Numbered from the stretch's first letter, positions 1 through 9,497 are shown. The stretch: 64,000 nt of DNA from Moritella viscosa (GCA_000953735.1 LN554852.1:2367846-2431845); one strand, 5' to 3'. Numbers and translations are program-made. Notes: generated from the sequence alone by a model not told the origin.

Positions 1-431
1 AAAACGATGACTCTGCTACATTTTGATAGTTGTTTTATTACAGGCTGGAAAAATCGGTGTAACGCGCTTAATTGTTTACTTGTTTTAATACCTGATGCAT
101 CAAAGACAATGCAGTTAAATTTATCTGATTTACTCATTGTATTTAAGCTAATTGGGGTCGCACTGAGTAGGGTATTATTAAATTGCTCATTAAGGTTGGC
201 TAACTCTAGCGTGCTATTTGGATAAGAGATAGCAAGTTCTGCATCGTTAAATGTGTCAATGATGGGTTTTATCAGATCACTATTCGTGGCAGCCCCAATA
301 AGTAAACGACCAGAAATAAGATCTGAACCGTGAGAGAAGCGCGTTAATGTAACAGGTTGTGGAAGATTAAGCATTTTGAATAAAGCTGATGTCCACTTAC
401 CATTGGCGATCTTTGCATACGTATCCGTCAT
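1..431 (-). CDS. FabG4-type 3-oxoacyl-ACP reductase (N-terminal part, cut by window edge)
   Basis: The minus-strand reading frame starts at the ATG at 431, with AGGA a few bases upstream, and stays open to the window edge (143 codons visible). The protein starts MTDTYAKIANGKW and continues with LNLPQPVTLTRF, which resembles the N-terminus of the large (about 450 aa) FabG4-like ketoacyl reductases. These carry an extra N-terminal Rossmann/flavodoxin-like domain before the SDR catalytic domain. The catalytic part lies outside the window. It is divergent from a thiolase, the arrangement known for fadA2/fabG4 in actinobacteria. Family assignment is from recalled sequence similarity. An N-terminal domain alone cannot prove reductase activity. 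Confidence 0.7.
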   Translation of the reverse strand, partial: MTDTYAKIANGKWTSALFKMLNLPQPVTLTRFSHGSDLISGRLLIGAATNSDLIKPIIDTFNDAELAISYPNSTLELANLNEQFNNTLLSATPISLNTMSKSDKFNCIVFDASGIKTSKQLSALHRFFQPVIKQLSKCSRVIV

Positions 432-785
432 TATTTAATCCTTGTTAGAGTGAACAGCCTTAATACTGAAACCGAGCATGAACTAAAAATTCAGTTATTA
501 CTATGACTTATCTGCCAGAGGTCGTTTATAAATAGACCAGTTCATTGCATCGTAAATTGGTATAGTATAACTAAATAATATTCAGATTCAGATTTTGTCG
601 CTATAACAGTGGATAAATAATCATCCATCAATGTCTTAGCATATAAATTATCGATAAAACAGTGATGAACTAATAACCAAATTAGAGTTTTTATTTTAAA
701 CTTGGATCAACAATGTTACATTAATGTTTCTTAAGTCTAATGTGCTGCGGGCATATATAAGTCATCTTAATTAAAGGAATAAACC
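432..785. promoter_or_regulatory. Divergent intergenic region between reductase and thiolase genes
   Basis: This 354-base AT-rich stretch must hold the promoters of both divergent genes. No convincing -35/-10 pair stands out. A GACCAGTT octamer at 535-542 equals half of a FadR-type operator, but the other half is missing. The thiolase has a plausible AAAGGA ribosome-binding site just before 786. Confidence 0.5.
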
Positions 786-2066
786 ATGACAGGTCAAACA
801 GTAAGAAGAGTTGCAATTATCGGCGGTAACCGTATCCCGTTTGCACGTTCAAATACAGCATATTCGAAACTAAGTAACCAAGATATGCTTACGGAAAGTA
901 TCCGTGGCTTAGTGGTTAAATATGGCCTACGTGGTGAACAACTTGGTGAAGTTGTTGCGGGTGCGGTAATTAAACACTCTCGTGATTTTAACTTAACACG
1001 TGAAGCGGTATTAAGTGCAGGCCTTGCACCTGAAACACCTTGTTATGACATCCAACAAGCATGTGGTACTGGTTTAGCCGCTGCCATTCAAGTAGCAAAC
1101 AAGATTGCACTGGGTCAAATTGAAGCGGGTATTGCTGGTGGTTCTGATACCACGTCTGATGCACCGATTGCTGTAAGTGAAGGTATGCGCAGTGTTTTAC
1201 TTGAGTTGAACCGTGCTAAAACGGGTAAACAACGCTTGAGTGCACTTTCTCGTTTACGTCCAAAACATTTCGTGCCACTTACACCTGCGAATAAAGAACC
1301 GCGTACAAAAATGGCGATGGGCGATCATTGTCAAGTGACTGCGAAAGAATGGAATATCTCACGCGAAGCACAAGATGAATTAGCATGTGCCAGTCATCAA
1401 AAATTAGCGGCTGCATATGAAGAAGGTTTCTTCGATACGTTGGTGTCACCTATGGCTGGACTAACGAAAGATAATGTATTACGTGCTGACACGACAGTTG
1501 AAAAACTAGCTAAATTAAAGCCTTGTTTTGATAAAGTAAATGGCACTATGACGGCGGGTAACAGTACTAACCTTACGGACGGTGCATCTGCGGTATTACT
1601 TGCAAGTGAAGAGTGGGCAGCTGAACACAACTTACCTGTTCAAGCTTATTTAACATTTGGTGAAACAGCGGCTGTTGACTTTGTTGATAAAAAAGAAGGT
1701 CTGTTAATGGCTCCCGCATATGCAGTACCAAAAATGCTTAAGCGTGCAGGTCTAACATTACAAGATTTCGATTTTTATGAGATTCATGAAGCATTTGCAG
1801 CGCAAGTACTATCAACGCTAGCTGCGTGGGAAGATGAGAAATTCTGTAAAGAAAAACTTGGTCTTGATGCACCGCTTGGTTCAATCGATTTAACTAAGTT
1901 AAACGTGAAAGGCAGTAGTTTAGCTACGGGTCATCCATTTGCTGCAACCGGTGGTCGTGTTATTGCTACGTTAGCGCAGTTGCTTGATCAGAAAGGTTCA
2001 GGTCGTGGTTTAATCTCGATCTGTGCTGCTGGTGGTCAAGGTATCACGGCTATTTTAGAAAAATAA
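786..2066 (+). CDS. Acetyl-CoA C-acyltransferase (thiolase, FadI/FadA2-like)
   Basis: This 426-aa thiolase should catalyse CoA-dependent cleavage of 3-ketoacyl-CoA or the reverse condensation. The acyl-accepting Cys93 sits in QQACGTGLAA. The HEAFAAQ and GHPFAATGGR motifs supply the active-site histidines, and the C-terminal CAAGGQG motif holds the second cysteine. Length and motifs are those of the FadI/acetyl-CoA acetyltransferase group. It stands alone, divergent from the FabG4-like reductase, and no fadJ-type gene is beside it. A dedicated beta-oxidation role (FadI) is therefore less certain than the thiolase fold itself. Transcription probably ends at the hairpin at 2079-2105. Confidence 0.9.
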   Translation: MTGQTVRRVAIIGGNRIPFARSNTAYSKLSNQDMLTESIRGLVVKYGLRGEQLGEVVAGAVIKHSRDFNLTREAVLSAGLAPETPCYDIQQACGTGLAAAIQVANKIALGQIEAGIAGGSDTTSDAPIAVSEGMRSVLLELNRAKTGKQRLSALSRLRPKHFVPLTPANKEPRTKMAMGDHCQVTAKEWNISREAQDELACASHQKLAAAYEEGFFDTLVSPMAGLTKDNVLRADTTVEKLAKLKPCFDKVNGTMTAGNSTNLTDGASAVLLASEEWAAEHNLPVQAYLTFGETAAVDFVDKKEGLLMAPAYAVPKMLKRAGLTLQDFDFYEIHEAFAAQVLSTLAAWEDEKFCKEKLGLDAPLGSIDLTKLNVKGSSLATGHPFAATGGRVIATLAQLLDQKGSGRGLISICAAGGQGITAILEK

Positions 2067-2078
2067 AAAATGTTGTAA

Positions 2079-2105
2079 TCCAGCCCTTATTTAATAAGGG
2101 CTGGA
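2079..2105. terminator. Bidirectional hairpin between convergent genes
   Basis: A perfect 11-bp stem (TCCAGCCCTTA / TAAGGGCTGGA) with a 5-base loop lies between the ends of the thiolase and the M48 peptidase gene. There is no long T-run, but the position between convergent genes fits a shared terminator. Confidence 0.7.
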
Positions 2106-2115
2106 ACTTAGGATG

Positions 2116-3150
2116 TTATAAAGGATCAATAAGGTTTATCGCATTAACACGTTCACTTATGTCTGGATGCGAACGTAACCAAGTTGGAGAGCTTAAGGGC
2201 TCACTTTCTAACTGCATTAATACCTGCTCTAGTGGTTGAACTGAACCATATTCGGATATTAAGGCTTCTGCAGCGAATCTATCTGCTTCAAGTTCAGCCT
2301 GCTGAGAATGCTCAAATGATAGTAATAATGTACTGGCACTAGCCAAAGTATCGCCTATCCCGGTCGCATCACCCACGATATAATTTACGAGTACAGATAA
2401 TATCGATGCTTGAACGAGTTGCTTTAAAAGGTGATTATGATACTGATGTCCTATCTCATGCAATAGTACAGCTTTTAACTCTCGATCATCTTGTACAAGC
2501 GCGACGAGTTTATCCGTTAGGATTATTGTGCCATCTGTTAAAGTAAATGCATTGGCCGTATCTGCTAAAGATCGAAATAATAACTTGGGTTCACCGTTAT
2601 AAACTATAGCTGCTGAATTTATATTATTCAATAAGCCCGTAAGTTCACTTTGTCTTTTGGCTGATAGCTTGGATACCGTGAAGTAGTGCTCGTCTAAATA
2701 TTCTAGACTATAGTCGGCTAGGTGTTTTTCCACTACAGGGGGGATAGACTGTGCGATCATACCACTGATAGCAGGGATGCCTGAGTTAATTACATACCAA
2801 GCCGATAAGCAACTTAGTAATATACTAGCAGTAATAGCAATGCTATTTTTTTCCAGCTTATGCAACCAGGACTGTTTATTCTGTTGACGTAGCCAGATAT
2901 CAATTTTCGCATTATTATCGGCAGTAAATGTCCAACCGTTAACGAATGTAAAACTACGAGGAATAGCGCCTAAAGCACGAGATATAGTTATGTTACCTAT
3001 ATCTGTTTTTAACTCCGAATCAGCAGTGGTTACAATGTTATCATCAACACTGCTGAGCACACACTCAATACCGCCATCGGAATTAAGTATTAGCTCAGCG
3101 GCAATCGTAATGGCTGATGCGGGTGCAACAGCCTTACCTTGAATTATCAT
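2116..3150 (-). CDS. M48 family metallopeptidase, membrane-anchored
   Basis: This 344-aa protein contains HEIGHQYHNH, the HEXXH zinc site of M48 (Ste24/HtpX-like) peptidases. A downstream ELEADRFA segment supplies the usual third zinc ligand (Glu). One strongly hydrophobic segment (about residues 103-125, SIAITASILLSCLSAWYVI) suggests a single membrane anchor, with the peptidase domain C-terminal. The first ~90 residues form a domain of unknown role. Its ATG overlaps the stop codon of the upstream yjgN-like gene (ATGA, 3147-3150), so the two are translationally coupled. The substrate is unknown. Confidence 0.85.
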   Translation of the reverse strand: MIIQGKAVAPASAITIAAELILNSDGGIECVLSSVDDNIVTTADSELKTDIGNITISRALGAIPRSFTFVNGWTFTADNNAKIDIWLRQQNKQSWLHKLEKNSIAITASILLSCLSAWYVINSGIPAISGMIAQSIPPVVEKHLADYSLEYLDEHYFTVSKLSAKRQSELTGLLNNINSAAIVYNGEPKLLFRSLADTANAFTLTDGTIILTDKLVALVQDDRELKAVLLHEIGHQYHNHLLKQLVQASILSVLVNYIVGDATGIGDTLASASTLLLSFEHSQQAELEADRFAAEALISEYGSVQPLEQVLMQLESEPLSSPTWLRSHPDISERVNAINLIDPL

Positions 3151-4271
3151 ATAGCGCTAATGCCTAGATCGAACGCTTGGGATAATTCATCTGCAATAGC
3201 ACCGGATTCATTTGTAATTTGGTCTGTTGCATTGTTGAGGGAAAGGTCACCGTCAACCTGAGTCACGGATGCGATATAATTTGCATGTCGAATCATTGTA
3301 AATGGTCGAGCTAAACCAAGGGTACAAACGATCAGTAATAAGTTTGTTAATAGTAGTAAGCTATAAGACATAACCGTCATTGTCGATTTTGGCTGTAACT
3401 GGTTATCAAGTTTAGTCGCAGATAGGATATAGTTACGAACTCGGACATGGAAATAGACTTGAGTAAATATCATACCGACTATCATACCAATGTAAGCAAT
3501 CATAAAGACTGCCATTTTACTTGAGTCTCCTGTTAAATTACTGATGTCATTTGTACTGACACCAGCGATAATTAGAAATGCTGCAAAGCCCGCAATGATA
3601 AGTACTATCAGTAACATAAACTTAGCTAGTACCTTAAATATATAGGTAGTTTGTAACGTCGCAGAGAAAGTTAGATTACCATAACGTGTATTATTAATAA
3701 TGAACTGATTCATGGCGGCTATAACCCAAGAGAATAACAAGGGTAGGAGAAGTAAGCATGTGGCGGCCATGATAATAATGCCAAAAATTTTCGATGCAGG
3801 CATAATATAAGTGAGAGTGATGGCGATGGATATGCCAATTGCTATATAAGCGACTAACGGCTTTACGAGCATAACTTTATATGCACTTTTGTAAGTGCCG
3901 ATAAAATTAAAACGCACATTTCTAAATTGTGTCATTTTCATATCGAAGCGGAGATTACGCACGACTAAAACTGGATAGATAAGTGCGAATACTAACATGG
4001 CAAGTACAGCTAGTTGTGGTGAGAATGCATTTAAAGCTGTCCATATAATAACTGCAATAACAGCAATGATTCGACCAATCAAGATCTGTTTAGGTTGTGC
4101 TAGGTAATCAAATCGACTTCCGTTAAGCTCAGTATTACCATAGAAGTATTTGTTGGTACGAACTTTAGCCCATGCTGAGTAGATCCCTAGCGTTATAATA
4201 CTTAATAGAATATTTACGATCCAAATACCAAAATATTCCTTTCCTTTACCATGAAACTTAAACTGATGCAT
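3147..4271 (-). CDS. YjgN/DUF898 family membrane protein
   Basis: This 374-aa protein has several hydrophobic helices and begins MHQFKFHGKGKEYFGIWIVN, typical of the DUF898 (YjgN) family. I place the start at 4271 rather than at the longer open frame's codon at 4340. The internal ATG begins the family's conserved N-terminus and has AAAGGA about 9 bases upstream. The longer version would also translate across the likely promoter. The family is integral in the inner membrane and has no established function. The overlap with the M48 peptidase gene suggests a joint membrane-associated job. A Fur-like box lies just upstream. Confidence 0.85.
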   Translation of the reverse strand: MHQFKFHGKGKEYFGIWIVNILLSIITLGIYSAWAKVRTNKYFYGNTELNGSRFDYLAQPKQILIGRIIAVIAVIIWTALNAFSPQLAVLAMLVFALIYPVLVVRNLRFDMKMTQFRNVRFNFIGTYKSAYKVMLVKPLVAYIAIGISIAITLTYIMPASKIFGIIIMAATCLLLLPLLFSWVIAAMNQFIINNTRYGNLTFSATLQTTYIFKVLAKFMLLIVLIIAGFAAFLIIAGVSTNDISNLTGDSSKMAVFMIAYIGMIVGMIFTQVYFHVRVRNYILSATKLDNQLQPKSTMTVMSYSLLLLTNLLLIVCTLGLARPFTMIRHANYIASVTQVDGDLSLNNATDQITNESGAIADELSQAFDLGISAI

Positions 4272-4296
4272 TTCTATTCCTTTGCAATGATATAAA

Positions 4297-4311
4297 TGAG
4301 AATTATTATCA
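4297..4311 (-). promoter_or_regulatory. Fur-like box overlapping the yjgN-M48 promoter
   Basis: Read on the minus strand, the 15 bases TGATAATAATTCTCA match the 7-1-7 Fur consensus TGATAATNATTATCA at all but one position. It lies 26-40 bases before the start codon and touches the predicted -10 element, where bound Fur would block transcription. Confidence 0.6.
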
Positions 4312-4340
4312 TTATAGTAGCATGCTAAGCGTGTACTCAA
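4311..4340 (-). promoter_or_regulatory. Predicted sigma-70 promoter of yjgN-M48 operon
   Basis: On the minus strand TTGAGT (4335-4340) and a perfect TATAAT (4311-4316) are 18 bases apart. The start of transcription would fall near 4304, inside the Fur-like box. Confidence 0.5.
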
Positions 4341-4410
4341 AAGGGGCTATGTAATATTAAGAGGAAAACTGAGGAACTAATCACGATATTGCTGTATATG
4401 GTTGTAAAAT

Positions 4411-4438
4411 ATACAAAAACAGCACCGAAGTGCTGTTT
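4411..4438 (-). terminator. Rho-independent terminator of asnB
   Basis: On the minus strand a 9-bp stem (AAACAGCAC / GTGCTGTTT) closes a TTCG tetraloop and runs into a T-rich tail. It lies 30 bases after the asnB stop codon. Confidence 0.85.
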
Positions 4439-4468
4439 AAATAGAGGTTAACGAAAAATCAAACTAGA

Positions 4469-6136
4469 TTAGTCTTCATATGCTTCGTTATGAACACCAG
4501 CTGCACGACCCGATGGATCAGCATTGTTTTGGAAGCTTTCATCCCAAGCTAATGCTTCAACCGTTGAACATGCTACAGACTTACCAAATGGTACACATTT
4601 AGCTGCTGAGTCACCTGGGAAGTGACCTTCAAAAATGGCACGATAGTAGTAACCTTCTTTAGTATCAGGAGTGTTGATTGGGAATTTAAATGCCGCGCTT
4701 GCTAACATTTGATCCGTTACAGCTTCTTCAACGTGAACTTTAAGTTGGTCAATCCAAGAATAACCAACACCATCAGAGAATTGTTCTTTTTGACGCCATA
4801 CAATTTCTTCTGGTAATAAATCTTCAAATGCTTCACGGATGATGTTCTTCTCAATTCTGTCACCAGTGATCATTTTTAATTCAGGGTTTAGTCGCATTGA
4901 TGCATCTACAAACTCTTTATCTAAGAATGGTACACGTGCTTCAATTCCCCATGCAGCCATTGATTTGTTCGCTCGTAAGCAATCAAACATATGAAGCTTA
5001 GATACTTTACGTACCGTTTCTTCATGGAACTCTTTTGCATTTGGCGCTTTGTGGAAGTACAAGTAACCACCGAATAGCTCATCAGCACCCTCACCAGAAA
5101 GGACCATCTTAATGCCCATTGCTTTAATCTTACGTGCCATTAAGTACATAGGTGTTGACGCACGAATAGTTGTTACATCGTATGTTTCAATGTGATAAAT
5201 AACATCGCGTAATGCATCGATACCTTCTTGTACGGTAAACTCTATCGAATGGTGAATAGTACCTAAGTGGTCAGCAACTTTTTGTGCAGCGGCTAAATCT
5301 GGAGAACCGTTTAAACCAACAGAGAAAGAGTGCAGTTGTGGCCACCATGCTTCTGTTTTTCCACCGTCTTCAACACGACGTTTTGCATATTGTTGAGTGA
5401 TAGCCGAGATTACAGATGAATCTAAGCCACCAGACAGTAACACACCATAAGGTACGTCACACATTAGTTGACGTTTAACAGCGTCTTCTAATCCTTGTTT
5501 TACAACTTCTTTATCGCCGCCGTTTTTTGCTACAGCATCAAATTCTTTCCAGTCACGTTGGTAATACGGTGTTACTTTACCGTCTTTACTCCACAAGTAA
5601 TGACCGGCTGGGAATTCTTCAATCTGTGTACAAATAGGTACTAACGCTTTCATTTCAGATGCAACATAAAAGTTACCGTGCTCATCATAGCCTGTGTATA
5701 GCGGAATAATACCGATATGATCTCGACCGATAAGGTAAGCGTCCTCTTCTTCATCATATAAAGCAAAAGCAAAAATACCATTCAGGTCATCTAAAAATTG
5801 TGTTCCTTTCTCTTTATATAGAGCAAGGATAACTTCACAATCAGACTCTGTTTGAAATTCAAAATCTACACTTAATGTTTTCTGTAAATCTTTGTGGTTA
5901 TAAATTTCACCATTAACAGCGAGTACGTGAGTCTTTTCTTCATTGTATAAAGGTTGTGCACCATTATTAACATCAACAATTGCAAGGCGTTCATGAACTA
6001 AAATAGCATTATCATTAGTATAGATACCTGACCAATCTGGGCCACGATGACGCAGTAACTTTGATAACTCTAGTGCTTGTTCACGAAGAGGTTTAATGTC
6101 TGACTTGATGTCTAGAATTCCGAATATTGAGCACAT
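4469..6136 (-). CDS. asnB: Asparagine synthase B (glutamine-hydrolysing)
   Basis: This 555-aa protein is almost exactly the length of E. coli AsnB. It makes asparagine from aspartate, glutamine and ATP in the cytoplasm. The mature N-terminus MCSIFGI puts the catalytic Cys2 of the class II glutamine amidotransferase domain in place. The synthetase half carries the PP-loop SGGLDSS near residue 235 and the GEGADELFGGY motif. The start has AAGGA upstream. It is a single gene with its own terminator (4411-4438) and a long upstream region holding repeated TGGTACT/CAATGTGG motifs. Confidence 0.97.
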   Translation of the reverse strand: MCSIFGILDIKSDIKPLREQALELSKLLRHRGPDWSGIYTNDNAILVHERLAIVDVNNGAQPLYNEEKTHVLAVNGEIYNHKDLQKTLSVDFEFQTESDCEVILALYKEKGTQFLDDLNGIFAFALYDEEEDAYLIGRDHIGIIPLYTGYDEHGNFYVASEMKALVPICTQIEEFPAGHYLWSKDGKVTPYYQRDWKEFDAVAKNGGDKEVVKQGLEDAVKRQLMCDVPYGVLLSGGLDSSVISAITQQYAKRRVEDGGKTEAWWPQLHSFSVGLNGSPDLAAAQKVADHLGTIHHSIEFTVQEGIDALRDVIYHIETYDVTTIRASTPMYLMARKIKAMGIKMVLSGEGADELFGGYLYFHKAPNAKEFHEETVRKVSKLHMFDCLRANKSMAAWGIEARVPFLDKEFVDASMRLNPELKMITGDRIEKNIIREAFEDLLPEEIVWRQKEQFSDGVGYSWIDQLKVHVEEAVTDQMLASAAFKFPINTPDTKEGYYYRAIFEGHFPGDSAAKCVPFGKSVACSTVEALAWDESFQNNADPSGRAAGVHNEAYED

Positions 6137-6691
6137 AACTAATTCCTTCTCATGCTGCGTATGCAGCTAACTTTCTAAATAGTGTGTCTAATTTGCCACA
6201 TTGTAGATTTAATGCAAACAAAATTGATAAAACATTTACAAAAAACATAATTCAATGTGGAATCGATAATTAAGTGGTACTTAAAATAACAATTCGATAA
6301 TGTAAGCGGCGAGGTAATAGACTAATGTAATCTTAATGAATAAAGTAAGCATGATTGAGTCCATTCAACGCAATGTGGTACTAAGTAAATAATTTACATA
6401 CAATAATAACCTACTTGAGCTAAATTTATCATGATCATTAACTATACCTCAATGGCAATTTGATATAACTATAAAATATATTTAAAATTAATGGTTTAAT
6501 GGCGAGTTTAAACTGTAAATTGGTACTTTCTTGTGCCGTCGATTAATTGATATTGATTAATCGTGCGTTAAAACGACTAAAATAGAACAGTAAATATAAA
6601 AAATAGTTGGTTTTGGTGACATAACTGAATAAACTAATTAACTTGATATCTCGTAATATTTTTGTAATTTAAACAGGTTTGATAAAATTAT
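6137..6691. promoter_or_regulatory. Divergent asnB/lpxM intergenic region with repeated motifs
   Basis: This 555-base AT-rich region separates asnB (minus) from lpxM (plus). It contains CAATGTGG three times (6196-6203 inverted, 6253-6260 and 6371-6378 direct). TGGTACT also occurs three times (6275, 6376, 6521). The repeats could be regulator half-sites. No clear promoter elements were assigned. Confidence 0.45.
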
Positions 6692-7633
6692 ATGTCTGAT
6701 AAATATAAACCGTACGACCTTTCTTTCAAAAAAACATTTTTGCTACCTAAGTTTTGGCCTGTATGGTTCGGCGTCTTTGTATTATACCTACTCGCTTTTG
6801 TGCCAGTGAAACCACGTGATAAGTTTGCGCGTTTCATCGCGACGAAATTATTTGATTTAAAAGTGATGAGCAAACGCAAAAAGGTTGCAAAAATTAACCT
6901 ATCTATGTGTTTTCCTGAAATGGATGAGATAGAGCAAGAGCGAATCATCATGGGTAACTTAGTTACTTTTTGCCAAACGATTTTAAGCTATGCGGAACCA
7001 AGCGCGCGAAGTCTGGCATATAACCGTAATCGTATGGTCGTTCATGGTGGTGAAAACCTTTTTCCATTATTAGAAGAAGGTAAGGCTTGTATTTTATTAG
7101 TACCACATAGTTTTGCCGTTGATTTTTCAGGTTTGCATGTTGCGTCTTACGGAGCACCATTTTGTACCATGTTTAATGATTCTGGAAACGAACTTTTTGA
7201 TTGGTTGATGACACGCCAGCGTGCTAAATTTGGAAATACGATTTATCACCGTAAAGCAGGATTAAGTGCACTTGTACATTCTCTGAAGAAAGGTGAGAGT
7301 TGCTACTACTTACCTGATGAAGATCATGGCCCTAAACGAAGTGTATTTGCGCCGTTATTTTCGACACAGAAAGCAACTTTACCTGTATTAGGTAAGTTAG
7401 CACAAAAAACAGGTGCAACAGTTGTTCCTATGTATGCAGCATACAATGAAACACGAGGTAAATTTGAAACATTTATCCTACCGGCGATGCAAAACTTCCC
7501 GTCTGAAAGCCCTGAACAAGATGCGATTATGATGAACAAAGAGATCGAAGCATTGATTGAATGTGGCATTGATCAATACATGTGGACGTTAAGATTATTA
7601 AGAACGAGGCCAGACGGTAAAAAAATCTATTAG
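6692..7633 (+). CDS. lpxM: Lipid A acyltransferase LpxM (MsbB) family
   Basis: This 313-aa inner-membrane acyltransferase should add the last secondary acyl chain (typically myristoyl) to lipid A. It has an N-terminal hydrophobic segment (about residues 20-40, FWPVWFGVFVLYLLAF). The catalytic HX4D motif HSFAVD is near residue 140, and DEDHGPKRSVFAPLF is typical of LpxL/LpxM. The N-terminal MSDKYKPYDLSFKKTFLLP resembles LpxM of vibrios more than LpxL. A hairpin terminator follows at 7655-7692, so it appears monocistronic. Confidence 0.88.
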   Translation: MSDKYKPYDLSFKKTFLLPKFWPVWFGVFVLYLLAFVPVKPRDKFARFIATKLFDLKVMSKRKKVAKINLSMCFPEMDEIEQERIIMGNLVTFCQTILSYAEPSARSLAYNRNRMVVHGGENLFPLLEEGKACILLVPHSFAVDFSGLHVASYGAPFCTMFNDSGNELFDWLMTRQRAKFGNTIYHRKAGLSALVHSLKKGESCYYLPDEDHGPKRSVFAPLFSTQKATLPVLGKLAQKTGATVVPMYAAYNETRGKFETFILPAMQNFPSESPEQDAIMMNKEIEALIECGIDQYMWTLRLLRTRPDGKKIY

Positions 7634-7654
7634 TTGTCGCCATTTCTCTATTCA

Positions 7655-7692
7655 AGCGCTATATATTTAACTTAGATATAGCGCTCTCTTTT
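7655..7692 (+). terminator. Terminator of lpxM
   Basis: A 10-bp stem (AGCGCTATAT / ATATAGCGCT) with an 11-base loop is followed by CTCTTTTA, about 20 bases after the lpxM stop. Confidence 0.7.
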
Positions 7693-8035
7693 AGCGTAAA
7701 ATCCTGCCTGACGAACCATTTTTAAATACTTTTTCAATTATATTTAATGACAATTTGGCTTGTACTTGCTTTGTTTTTAGCCTAATGAGTGAAACAAACT
7801 TGATCTAGGTATCTATTCTGTCTTTCTTTATGCTTATCACTCTATGTTTTTAAACTTATACTTGTTACAATTAGTTTCATATGAAAGCGATGTGGTTTCA
7901 ATAAAAGCTATGTCACTTCAATAAAAATTTTGGTTTATAGTCGCATTCAGAGTAAATCGAACAACATCCTCACCCAGACTATAAAGTTAGAAAAGATTTA
8001 AAAGAATATAAAATATCCCATACGGAGCTATAAGA
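7693..8035. promoter_or_regulatory. pykF upstream region
   Basis: The stretch holds two adjacent 20-base imperfect repeats at 7890-7909 and 7910-7929 (15 of 20 identical, both containing TTCAATAAAA). These may be regulatory sites. A GGAG ribosome-binding site precedes pykF. No confident promoter was assigned. Confidence 0.4.
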
Positions 8036-9448
8036 ATGAAAAAGACTAAAATTGTTTGTACAATTGGTCCAAAAACTGAATCAGTAGAGAAACTAACAGA
8101 GCTTGTTAATGCAGGCATGAATGTTATGCGTTTAAACTTCTCTCACGGTAACTTTGCTGAGCACTCAGGTCGAATTCAAAATATCCGTCAAGTAAGTGAA
8201 AACCTTAATAAAAAAATCGCAGTATTATTGGATACGAAAGGTCCGGAAATCCGCACCATTAAATTAGAGAATGGTGAAGATGTAACATTAACAGTCGGTC
8301 AATCATTCACATTTACAACAGATATTAGTGTTGTGGGCAATAAAGATTGTGTAGCTGTCACGTATGCAGGCTTTGCTAAAGACTTAAATCCAGGTGCAAT
8401 CATTCTTGTCGATGATGGCCTGATTGAAATGGAAGTGACTGAAACAACAGATACTGAAGTTAAGTGTAAAGTATTAAACACGGGTGCGCTTGGTGAAAAT
8501 AAAGGCGTTAACTTACCGAACATCAGTGTTGGTTTACCTGCATTATCTGATAAAGATAAAGCTGACCTTGCGTTTGGTTGTGAACAAGAAGTTGATTTCG
8601 TTGCCGCATCGTTTATTCGTAAAGCTGATGACGTAAGAGAAATTCGCGAAGTGTTGTTTAATAATGGTGGTGAAAACATTCAGATTATCTCTAAAATTGA
8701 AAACCAAGAAGGTGTTGATAATTTTGATGAGATTCTGGCTGAATCAGACGGTATCATGGTTGCTCGTGGTGATCTTGGTGTTGAGATCCCTGTCGAAGAA
8801 GTGATCATGGCTCAGAAGATGATGATTAAGAAGTGTAACAAAGCAGGTAAAGTTGTTATTACAGCAACGCAAATGCTTGATTCAATGATCAGCAACCCTC
8901 GTCCAACTCGTGCAGAAGCGGGAGACGTAGCCAATGCTGTTCTTGATGGTACTGATGCGGTAATGTTATCTGGCGAAACTGCGAAAGGTAAATACCCAGT
9001 TGAAGCTGTTTCTATCATGGCGAATATTTGTGAGCGTACTGATAACTCTATGTCTTCGGACCTAGGTGCGAATATTGTTGCTAAAAGCATGCGTATTACA
9101 GAAGCGGTATGTAAAGGCGCGGTAGAAACAACTGAAAAATTATGTGCACCACTGATTGTTGTTGCTACTCGTGGCGGTAAATCGGCGAAGTCTGTACGTA
9201 AGTATTTTCCGAAAGCTAACATTCTTGCGATTACAACGAACGAGAAAACTGCACAACAATTGTGTCTGACTAAAGGTGTCAAATCTTGTATTGTTGAACA
9301 GATTGATAGCACTGACGAATTTTACCGCAAAGGTAAAGAGCTAGCGCTTGCAAGTGGGCTAGCTAAAGAAGGTGATATTATTGTTATGGTCTCAGGTGCG
9401 CTTGTACCATCAGGTACAACAAACACTGCATCAGTTCACCAACTTTAA
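8036..9448 (+). CDS. pykF: Pyruvate kinase, type I
   Basis: This 470-aa enzyme converts phosphoenolpyruvate and ADP to pyruvate and ATP, the last step of glycolysis. It begins [16 protein letters not shown] as in PykF. Key motifs are [18 protein letters not shown], the catalytic-lysine region ISKIENQEG, the metal-binding [12 protein letters not shown], and [12 protein letters not shown]. The length equals E. coli PykF (470 aa), whereas PykA is 480. A strong terminator follows. Confidence 0.96.
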   Translation: MKKTKIVCTIGPKTESVEKLTELVNAGMNVMRLNFSHGNFAEHSGRIQNIRQVSENLNKKIAVLLDTKGPEIRTIKLENGEDVTLTVGQSFTFTTDISVVGNKDCVAVTYAGFAKDLNPGAIILVDDGLIEMEVTETTDTEVKCKVLNTGALGENKGVNLPNISVGLPALSDKDKADLAFGCEQEVDFVAASFIRKADDVREIREVLFNNGGENIQIISKIENQEGVDNFDEILAESDGIMVARGDLGVEIPVEEVIMAQKMMIKKCNKAGKVVITATQMLDSMISNPRPTRAEAGDVANAVLDGTDAVMLSGETAKGKYPVEAVSIMANICERTDNSMSSDLGANIVAKSMRITEAVCKGAVETTEKLCAPLIVVATRGGKSAKSVRKYFPKANILAITTNEKTAQQLCLTKGVKSCIVEQIDSTDEFYRKGKELALASGLAKEGDIIVMVSGALVPSGTTNTASVHQL

Positions 9449-9470
9449 GTTGTTAAATTGATATTCTAGA

Positions 9471-9497
9471 AAAGAGAGCGTATGCTCTCTTTTTTTA
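9471..9497 (+). terminator. Rho-independent terminator of pykF
   Basis: A 9-bp stem (AAAGAGAGC / GCTCTCTTT) with a four-base loop is followed by an uninterrupted T-run. Confidence 0.93.

Noticed and set aside
535-542. GACCAGTT octamer as a FadR operator before the thiolase
   Set aside because: Only one half-site is present, and a given octamer is expected about twice in 64 kb by chance.
4272-4340. N-terminal extension of the yjgN-like gene
   Set aside because: It would translate through the TATAAT and Fur-like box, and the conserved family N-terminus begins at 4271.
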